Below, one piece after another: positions 58,601 to 64,000 of a stretch of DNA of 64,000 bases (its first letter is position 1; each line of letters opens with the position of its first letter). The stretch comes from Ornithodoros turicata. Its lineage: Eukaryota; Arthropoda; Arachnida; Ixodida; Argasidae. The DNA is taken from the NCBI RefSeq assembly GCF_037126465.1, contig NC_088201.1, positions 128,154,665-128,218,664 of the forward strand, in the 5' to 3' direction. The position numbers were made by a program, and so were the translations under genes. A model generated the notes under the pieces. That model had not been told where the DNA came from. It saw nothing but the letters and a program-made list of their open reading frames with translations, and made no database searches.

Positions 58601-58868
58601 GAAGGATCAAATGCAGTGAAAGACCAGTCATATTAAAAAAATTTGGGCCTGCATAAGCCATTTACACTGAATTGCCCAGCACTCGTCCACGTAGGCCGAC
58701 GTTCCACGCGCAACAGTTTCAACGCCGTGCCTAGTCTCGGGTACTCTTCGAACCTTATTGTGAATTTGAACAGCACATTTTCCTGTCTTGTTTCAGGTAA
58801 ACCTGAGGTTAAAGGAGCTGTATGACCCGGCGGTTCGTTTCAACGTCAGAGGGGTAACGAAACTTCAG
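42649..58868 (+). CDS. Reprolysin-family (M12B) metalloprotease, partial gene, six exons seen
   Basis: Spliced exons are 42649-42818, 43825-43917, 51222-51342, 52761-52802, 52872-52999 and 58797-58868. All five visible junctions keep frame and there is no internal stop (about 208 codons). The prodomain motifs match tick salivary metalloproteases: a VFYPVLLAGRSADG start, DDQLTLNLEKTSVL, the NLYHDP block, and HRIQPSITSARSADGQ followed by HEIY. Exon 5 opens the catalytic domain (IYPSIHVVSDYHH) and exon 6 continues with VNLRLKELYDPAVRF. The product should be a secreted zinc endopeptidase; saliva homologues act on host matrix and clotting proteins. The signal-peptide exon and the HExxHxxGxxH exon are not found in the window. 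M12B proteins can also be ADAM-like; lack of the 3' half leaves this open. Confidence 0.8.
43825..43917 (+). CDS. Metalloprotease exon: prodomain, 31 codons
   Basis: Flanked by GACGCAG and GTAAGT, phase 0 at both ends, so symmetric. It encodes VDVRDIEDNLYHDPDKL and then VIMRDQDTGIEM; the ENLYHDP-like block is characteristic of tick reprolysin propeptides. Confidence 0.85.
44448..44525. mobile_element. Tick-type SINE/repeat relic
   Basis: GGACTCCGGACTATCTCGAC then CACCTGGGGTTC resembles a dispersed repeat I associate with tick genomes (recall, not search). Only about 80 bp is recognisable. Confidence 0.35.
48146..48410 (-). mobile_element. tRNA-derived SINE, third family
   Basis: On the minus strand the copy starts with GTGGCATAGTGGCTAGGATA (A-box region) and has the B-box GGATCGAATCC near 48350. 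The body includes GTCCACGTCTGTACGCCGC, and the tail is A-rich ending near 48130. About 265 bp. A 5'-truncated partner in the opposite orientation is at 49686-49787. Confidence 0.75.
49031..49148. mobile_element. Palindromic TTAA-flanked MITE, ~110 bp
   Basis: TTAA at 49031-49034 and 49145-49148 flank GGTACGTCCTCACTATGCCG and its imperfect complement ending GTGTGTTCTCACTATGCTG (minus). The TTAA duplication with GGT ends suggests a piggyBac-type family. No coding capacity. Confidence 0.75.
49686..49787 (+). mobile_element. 5'-truncated SINE, third family
   Basis: Matches the 3' 100 bp of the SINE at 48146-48410 but in the opposite orientation, sharing GTCCACGTCTGTACGCCGC and CTCATAGCCACAGT. 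The pair forms an inverted repeat 1.4 kb apart in the metalloprotease intron. Confidence 0.75.
50046..50170. mobile_element. Palindromic MITE, copy 2, degraded
   Basis: Starts CCCAAGCAACACAG and carries GTCGAGTGCAATAGGGGTGG as in the copies at 29236 and 61301. The right arm is shortened, with only TACCCCTATCCACGTCC recognisable, and the loop is reversed relative to the other copies. Confidence 0.7.
51222..51342 (+). CDS. Metalloprotease exon: prodomain, 40 codons
   Basis: Preceded by AAACGTTACAG and followed by GTACGG. Encodes EGIINKTHRIQPSITSARS and then HEIYCTEEGGHDYDI. The THRIQP...ARSADGQ...HEIY pattern is the signature of tick reprolysin prodomains. Ends one base into a codon, which the next exon completes. 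Confidence 0.85.
51343..52760. other. Intron with hAT-like element
   Basis: The intron is 1.4 kb, over half of it the element at 51911-52715. No further exon is seen. Confidence 0.6.
51911..52715. mobile_element. hAT-like non-autonomous element, ~0.8 kb
   Basis: The flanks CCTATTAT (51903-51910) and CCTAATAT (52716-52723) are an 8-bp target duplication with one mismatch. The ends CAGAGATGTGTTG and the complement CAGGTATGTTCGG are short imperfect inverted repeats, with AACTAC/GTAGTT subterminal repeats inside both ends. An 8-bp TSD and CAG-type ends are hAT features. No transposase. Its right end is 45 bp before the exon at 52761. Confidence 0.65.
52761..52802 (+). CDS. Metalloprotease micro-exon, 42 bp
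   Basis: Lies between TTTATTCCAG and GTAAGTTT. With the split codons on both sides it encodes ATKLPESGRPPIIA and the first base of an arginine codon. The linker joins prodomain and catalytic domain; its small size agrees with frame continuity on both sides. Confidence 0.75.
52872..52999 (+). CDS. Metalloprotease exon: start of catalytic domain
   Basis: Preceded by GTTTGTGCAG and followed by GTAAGA, only 69 bp after the micro-exon. Encodes 42 codons, including FPSAIYPSIHVVSDYHHSGN and QLVRYIAIFFAS, the first strand and helix of the reprolysin fold. Confidence 0.85.
57119..57307. repeat. Near-perfect 189-bp palindrome
   Basis: Two arms of about 90 bp, from ACACACGTAACATG at 57119 inward and back to CATGTTACGTGTGT at 57307. 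They match with one clear mismatch in the outer 75 bp, around an AACACTTAGTTGTGT centre. Each arm holds CTGAAGAAGTGCAG...CACGAAAG, on opposite strands. The similarity of the arms implies a recent origin. Confidence 0.95.
57225..57256 (+). ncRNA. Hammerhead-like motif in palindrome
   Basis: CTGAAGA, one spacer base, GTGCA-GTCTCT-TGCAC hairpin, then GAAAGTTC. It fits CUGANGA-stem II-GAAA with one extra base; a minus-strand twin lies at about 57168-57200. Stems I and III are not established, so activity is speculative. Confidence 0.3.
57751..57875. mobile_element. Foldback retroposon-like element
   Basis: The arm at 57751-57789 (CCTGAGCATGGGTACGAAAA) pairs imperfectly with 57808-57845 (TTTTTCCTATTGCGCATG). 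The tail has CATGGACTTCGACCACCAGC, as in the copies at 19261 and 23401. Confidence 0.5.
58797..58868 (+). CDS. Metalloprotease exon: catalytic domain, 24 codons
   Basis: Preceded by TTGTTTCAG, followed by GTAGCA (a weaker donor). Phase 0 both sides. Encodes VNLRLKELYDPAVRFNVRG and TKLQ, which continues the AIFFAS helix of the previous exon as in other M12B proteases. The zinc-binding exon should follow, probably beyond the window. Confidence 0.85.
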
Positions 58869-59918
58869 GTAGCAATTGAAATCACTTCATCATGTCACAC
58901 GACATCGATTAGACGGTGGTGTAGCCCGAGACCCGTATATGCCGGCGGCAACGCGCAGCTCAATGTGTCCTTCGCGGCGGCGTCAACGGCGCGATACATA
59001 TTTAAAGTAGATGTGTGTGCCGCCTCGCTAAGCCGCTGTCGCCGATACTTTTCGGTACGCCGCCGCCGCTGCTGTTTCGAAACCAGCGCACTGAGGGCCT
59101 CCTCACATCTGTTTTCGGACGCGATAACGCGCAGCCTTCATGTGAAGTCGAATTTCTTTTTCTTGTTGCCGACCACAGCGAACGACAATCTTCATTTTAT
59201 GATCACCAGGTTCACCTTTGATCTCGTTTGTGTTACACAGGTGACTGTGCATGTTTGAACTAGGTACACTGGCAGCGAGCATGTAACGGCATGATGAATG
59301 ACAGAGATAATGAAGGTCAACACCAGTCTTTCCTCTCAGCAAGAATTATGATCCAGCATACGCAGCAACGACGTTCCTTTTAAAGTTGTTAAGTAAACGA
59401 ACATACATTCCAGACGGCATTCAAGTGCCAGCGTCCCTGCACAGACGCGGGCATTCATTACAAGGGCAGTGGAACGCGCCTCCGTTTTCTGTCGACGCAC
59501 CTTTTCAAAGTTCCAAACTACTGCCGCACATAGCTAACTTGTAAATTTCTCACAGACACTTCCAAAACTTGACCGTACCACAGCAGACTCGCCGTCGTCC
59601 GGCTTTCCAAAACGTTCAAACCGTGGGCGTACCGGGAGCGGTGCAGGGCAGGTCGTGCCTAGATCTTGAAGGCCACTTGCGAAGACGCGCTTTCTTCATA
59701 GGTCGTCACGATTTTTCTCAGATGTCATAATAATATCAGTTTCTGTTTAGCCGCACATCCCGCAACGTCCGTCTCTAGGAAAATAGGTGAGAGGCTTGCA
59801 CGCTTTGTCCACGCAACGAGGCATCTTGCGACGTCACAAAGGGCCACCACCTGGTTGCTACAAGGTCATGACTAAGCTCTAAGTAGAACTCGGATGGCGT
59901 ACCGTTTCTTGTTTCATT

Positions 59919-59952
59919 CTGATGATGATGCCCGAAGAGGCATCGAAACGTC
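59919..59952 (+). ncRNA. Hammerhead-like motif, best core of the window
   Basis: CTGATGA, one spacer base, GATGCC-CGAAGA-GGCATC (six perfect pairs), then GAAACGTC. Both conserved boxes are intact. Such sequences occur at the ends of Penelope-like elements and in retrozyme-type repeats. Nearby sequence shows no PLE coding, so this may be a solo terminal repeat. The short GAAACGTC side would need a dimer or an unusual stem III. Confidence 0.45.
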
Positions 59953-60106
59953 ATATTACATTTTGTTTCATTGTTACGTCAAGTCAGTGTGTGTATGTTT
60001 TCCTCATGATGTCCCCTGGCTTTTGGTCTATCTTCAAGTTCAGCGTGGTCTGGCCCTACTCACTCTCACCTCATCGTCGTGAGATGAGGGCATAGGCGCC
60101 GACTGC

Positions 60107-60147
60107 GGGGGGGGGGGGGGCCCTTGCCCCCCCCCCCCCCCCCCCCC
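60107..60147. repeat. G14 run facing C21 run
   Basis: Fourteen G (60107-60120), CCCTTG, then twenty-one C (60127-60147). It can fold as a G:C hairpin or support G-quadruplex and i-motif structures. It is also a likely place for sequencing length error. Confidence 0.85.
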
Positions 60148-61268
60148 TCGGAAACTGAACTAAGAGGAGCGCCGCCTCCCCCGGGAAGTCCCGCTAAGAG
60201 ACTGACACCAACCTTTGGGGCTCAGCGCGCCCGGGTCAAAAGAGCGAAGAGGCACCAACCCCAAAAATGCATCTTGCGATTTGTAAAATATGTATGCGCC
60301 CAGCATACTCACGATCACAGTAGAAGGTGAGGCGCAGAAACACAGAGGATGACACAACACATAGTCTGAATTTCGGTCAAAGCGATCAGATCAATGAAAC
60401 GAAGCAGTCGGAAAGGTACCAGCAGCTGCCAGTGAGGTGTACCGGTGGGACCTTCGGAACGCATATCCGTTGGGAGCGGATTCAACTCCCGCTGCTCCAT
60501 TTCATTGACCATATTCATTATATTGCGCGCATTTCGGGTCAAACACCGAGGATTCAATGCATTTTGTTCCTTTTGCACTCAGTTTTCAAAGGTGTAATGT
60601 TGTGCACATGTTCACTGTTTACGTTTTCTCTGTTTTCTCTTTTGTGTGTGTGTGTGTTCTTCCTTCCTCTTATTTCTATACCACTTCTGCATACATCATA
60701 GGATCCCGCCAGAGTGTGTGATTCTTCAGCTTAAGTTTTTGTTCTTCATTTTGCTTTTCCTTTTCTTTCCTTCTTTTTGTTTTATTTTGCGTTCTTCTTT
60801 TCTTTGTCTTCCTCCTTCACTTTATTTTTTAATAGAAAGCCGACGTACATCTGGCTTACCTTTCCTTCCTTTTTTTTCTTAATAAACATATCCCCGCCGC
60901 CAGAGTACTTACTTCGCGGTGCGCCCTTGCCCCCCCTCCCTTTCCCGAGAAAATGAAAACTCTCCGCCACTGGGTGAGGGTGAGGCGTCTTCACGAGGGT
61001 CCTCATGAGTGAGGACGCCCAGCTATGCTTATAGCAGCGTCTTTTGTATTTCAGAGTGAAGCAGAGTGAAATTGAACGCGCCTCCGACCTGCTGTGCGGG
61101 AAGAGAGACACCCTAGCGGCGGTTAGGAGAAGTAAATGGAAAGAGAGTTTTGAGTGTTCCAATTAACTTAGTGTACTCCCGCGGGGGTATCAGCGTTGCT
61201 ACGAGCTGTTGAGTCGGCATCACCTTCAGAAGTGGTTATCATCGCAACATTGTTAGGGATTGCGTCGA

Positions 61269-61290
61269 AAATGTAAAGGCCTTTACATTT
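61269..61290. repeat. Perfect 22-bp palindrome
   Basis: AAATGTAAAGG followed directly by its exact complement CCTTTACATTT, ten bases before the MITE at 61301. Confidence 0.95.
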
Positions 61291-61300
61291 CCCATAAAGG

Positions 61301-61453
61301 CCCAAGCAGCACAATGTACGGAAAGTCGAGCGCAATAGGGGTGAACGGTATGTATCTTATCAATGTTCTTCAGCTTCACGAGCCTGTTCAAGGCTTTCCA
61401 CCTACCCGTCCACCCCTATTGCACTCGACTTTCCGTACATTGTGCTGCTTGGG
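61301..61453. mobile_element. Palindromic MITE, copy 3
   Basis: CCCAAGCAGCACAATGTACG at the left and its complement ending GTGCTGCTTGGG at 61453; arms about 48 bp with two differences. It is the best preserved copy, related to 29236 and 50046. Confidence 0.9.
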
Positions 61454-61454
61454 G

Positions 61455-61649
61455 GTGTATGCTGGCCGATATAGCACGGATGCGATGTCGTTACCTCAGT
61501 TACACACGCGAATGCTGTCGCATTTGCCGAGTGCATCATCATTCGTTTTACCACACTGCCGAAAATGCCCCACTCAGTGAACGTATCCACCTCAGCGTGT
61601 ATCATTAAGATGACGGCATCGCATCCGTATGATATCGGCGAGAGTACAC
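61455..61649. repeat. Foldback with ~40-bp arms adjoining the MITE
   Basis: The arm at 61455-61494 (GATATAGCACGGATGCGATG) is an imperfect complement of 61611-61649 (CATCGCATCCGTATGATATC). The MITE copy abuts its left edge. Confidence 0.75.
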
Positions 61650-61799
61650 TTTATGTAATCGCCGCAAACCCAAACAAGCGTTTTGATTACAACCACAGGT
61701 GAGTGAGTGAGTCCACAGTAGGGTGAGTCAACAGCCCGAGGCAAGGCGGACACCCCTTCAGCAGAAGTGGGACAGTCCAAACACTATTTTCTAGGGCTG

Positions 61800-61892
61800 T
61801 GCGAATCCGAATATTTGAAGTCGAATCGAATCCCGAATCGAATCGGAAACCAAATGTCGAATATCGAATCGAATATCGAATATTCCCGAGAG
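61800..61892. repeat. TCGAATC short-repeat tract
   Basis: TCGAATC, CGAATATT and variants recur about ten times. They probably are the subterminal transposase-binding repeats of the hAT element. Confidence 0.65.
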
Positions 61893-61999
61893 ATATTTAT
61901 TTTCAGCACAAAAATGGTTACAATTACAGGGTCAAGTATACATGGCATAATGAAAAGAAGAGTCGAAGCATCCAAAAACCAAGTTGAAGCCTACACAGC

Positions 62000-63798
62000 T
62001 CATAGGTTGTTGTGGAGGAAAGCTAAATGTTCCACATGCTGTGGTGTGAGGCTTTCTCTTCTCACTGTTACAGTATTCCCAGCAACTGAAAAGAGACGCT
62101 CACTTGGAACTTCTGTTGCTTGTACCCCTAGCTATTTCAATGCGACCGTTGCAAGATTAGGAAAGGTCACCTTACCAATTGTCCTCTAGAAGTGAAGGGG
62201 ATCTTCCTTGCGGGAGATCACAGGCATTGAGAAAAAGCTTTTTACTTCCTCAACAATATGGTCACTTCTTTGGCTTGTAGCTTTCTTGTTCGAATGGGTG
62301 CGCAATTGATCAATGCTGTCCCATACGGAGCTACAAGATGGCTCAGTGTGGTGGCTTCCATATGCAGAAGGCTGTTCAGCCTCAGAAGGAGTTCCTGTCG
62401 ACATCTCTGCAGCAACAGTGTTGACCAGTAGGGTACGCCGCAGTGGCTCCGTGCAAAATATATCTTTGGAACGTGGGTCACATGCTGTAGCTATCTGGAG
62501 CTCTTTACGTTCAGTGTGGAAAGCGAAGCGAACTTCGAGACTTTTTAGCAAATTTGCTGCAAATAGAGAGGCTTGCCCCTCAGCAACAACCTGTTGTTTT
62601 AAGACAGCTTCAGATTTCTTCAGAAATGGTATCACTGATGAAATAGTGCTGTACTTCTCCCCACTCAGTCCTTTTGTTGCTTCTGCAATCGGTTGCAAAG
62701 CTGTCACCATACCAGATGCAGCTTCCCACTCACGTGGGGTGACGTTTTCAACTCCAGTGTCAGATGAGAGAAGCTCAAGTGCAATTGCTTCTTTTAACTT
62801 CAGCAGCCTACACATCATGTCGTATTCACTATTCCAGCGTGTGTCAACATCCTGGATAAGCCCCACTGGAGCAATCTCCATTCTTTGCTGGTATTCCTTG
62901 AGCCTCCTCAGTGCTTGTGGGCTATGCTTGTAGTGCCCAACTATAGCACGAGTCCTCTTGCACAGTGCGCCTATTCCAGTGGTTTGCTCTTTAGCATCTG
63001 TAATTGCTAGTTGGAGTGTGTGAGCCATGCATGGAAGGTGTATGACATCCATGGCCTTAACAGCAGAAGTAATGTATCTGGCATTGTCTGTCACTACAAA
63101 CACAGGTAGCTGTTCTGTGGGAAGACCCCACTCTTCAATCACAAATGCAAGTTTGTTCTGAATGTTAAGAGCACTATGTTTTTCAGGCATATGCACATTT
63201 GGTAAGGTCATGGTCTTGATTTCAAAGCCTGACGTCAGGTAGTGGCATGTTACACAGATATAGCTGTGGTTGGCACTGGACGTCCATAGGTCAGTTGTAA
63301 AAGAAATAGACTGCAGTCCTTTTTCAGCGTCATCACGAATTTCCTTCTTTAGATTCTGCACTGTACTTTCGTACAATGCTGGGATCACACTTCTGGAAAA
63401 CGTCGTGCGATGTGGTATGTTGTACAAGGGCTGAGATACGCGATTAGTTCTTTGAACCCCGTGTGTTCGACGATGTCAAACGGCTGTAGGTCCATTGCGA
63501 GCATCCTCGCAATTCTCTGTGTTATTGCGTCGCGCTCCTTCTCTGACAGAGTTCGCTTTTGATATGTTGCTTGTAATATCTGCTGTGAGCTTACTTTCTC
63601 GTTTGCCCGTTTCTTACCTCCTGCCTCTAGAAAACAAACGTACGAGGAGTGATGCTTGTTCTTCAAGTGATTCGCAAGTGGCGTTGTCGTGCTTGACGGT
63701 GTCCTGAGTGTGGCGTCGCACGCATTGCATTTAGCGTCTTCAGACGTTACCTTCGTAAAATATTGCCATATGGCACTCTTTGCAGCGCTCCTGCTCAT
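62000..63798 (-). pseudogene. hAT transposase (ZBED type), nearly complete but broken
   Basis: Order on the minus strand: ATG at 63798; BED zinc finger with C24, C27, H44, H49; a frameshift near 63425; TTDLWTS (first catalytic Asp, near 63295); VFVVTDNARY (second Asp, near 63105); DVDTRWNSEYD (conserved Trp region, near 62850); and after two stop codons (62186-62188 and 62132-62134) the dimerisation domain EVPSERLFSVAGNT with the catalytic Glu, ending FLHNNL and a stop at 62000. Total about 600 codons, the usual size. All catalytic residues are present, so one frameshift and two nonsense changes are the only visible lesions; the copy is recently dead. hAT elements move by cut-and-paste with 8-bp TSDs. 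Confidence 0.85.
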
Positions 63799-64000
63799 AG
63801 CGACTTGAATAAATGTTTTGTATCTTTAGGAAGCCTTCAAAACGCACGATATGGAAACGAAGCTAGGAGCGCCGCTGATACAAGGTACCCGCCAAACGCT
63901 CGGAGTGGGAACGCACTCGCTGACGCCCACGACGCCAGTGTTGCCAAATCTCATTCGCAGGAAGTCGCTAAAAGTCGCTAAAATTGAAATTGAAAGTCGC

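Larger units (their letters stand above)
53000..58796. other. Large intron (5.8 kb) with palindromes
   Basis: Holds a hAT-end-like tract near 53133-53215 (CAGTGATGGGAGCGAGCTAC), an ATG-initiated open stretch at 55577-55696 that meets GTAAAAG, a 189-bp palindrome (57119-57307) and a foldback (57751-57875). No exon of the metalloprotease is seen. Confidence 0.5.
58869..61268. other. Presumed intron, no exon recognised
   Basis: No HExxH-coding exon was found by reading. Contains a hammerhead-like motif at 59919, a G-run/C-run at 60107-60147, and pyrimidine-rich sequence at 60620-60890. Confidence 0.45.
61793..64000 (-). mobile_element. hAT transposon, right side cut by window edge
   Basis: The element end on this side begins TAGGGCTGTGCGAATCCG at about 61794, the kind of terminus seen in hAT families. 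It is followed by a GAATC/TCGAA-rich subterminal tract to 61890. The transposase is read on the minus strand. The other terminus was not found before 64000. Confidence 0.7.

Noticed and set aside
60327..60701. 124-codon plus-strand ORF with hydrophobic C-terminus
   Set aside because: The hydrophobic part is a pyrimidine-rich low-complexity tract; no homology or splice evidence.

Overview
This window is eukaryotic and almost certainly from a tick. The evidence is one recognisable host gene, a tick-type reprolysin (M12B) metalloprotease split into small exons with canonical splice sites, plus several tRNA-derived SINE families, mariner-, hAT- and Penelope-type elements, and long introns. There are no bacterial operons, no long intact ORFs and no CRISPR. 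Tick assignment rests on recall of family resemblance, not on a search; the genus cannot be fixed from what is visible.

Layout. 0-8 kb: no host gene; a tRNA-derived SINE, a composite 5'-inverted SINE with an 11-bp target duplication, and a dead mariner transposase. 8-10.3 kb: a decayed Penelope-like element (PLE) on the minus strand with a recognisable YVDD reverse transcriptase and a hammerhead-like motif at its upstream end. 10.3-21.5 kb: mostly featureless, with a Tigger-like TA-flanked element carrying a 202-bp tandem duplication. 21.5-27.8 kb: a possible 6.2-kb TTAA-flanked DNA element whose left part carries a broken gene with a P2X7-like cysteine-rich domain; a second PLE fragment with a GIY-YIG domain, flanked by inverted repeats, lies inside it. 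31.3-39.8 kb: a tandem-repeat district made of a ~127-bp array, a ~197-bp satellite in three blocks, 27-bp and 367-bp repeats, and a 1.8-kb TTAA-flanked transposon cut cleanly into the satellite. 42.6-58.9 kb: six exons of the metalloprotease on the plus strand (prodomain and start of the catalytic domain); the first exon and the zinc-site exons are not seen. 61.8-64 kb: a hAT element with a nearly complete but broken transposase, running off the right edge.

The metalloprotease exons join in frame across every visible junction without stops, so the gene looks functional. Its introns have been heavily colonised: two unrelated DNA transposons end 35 and 45 bases before 3' splice junctions. The other recurrent theme is self-complementary DNA: at least ten foldback elements, several holding a CTGANGA-hairpin-GAAA motif resembling hammerhead ribozyme cores.
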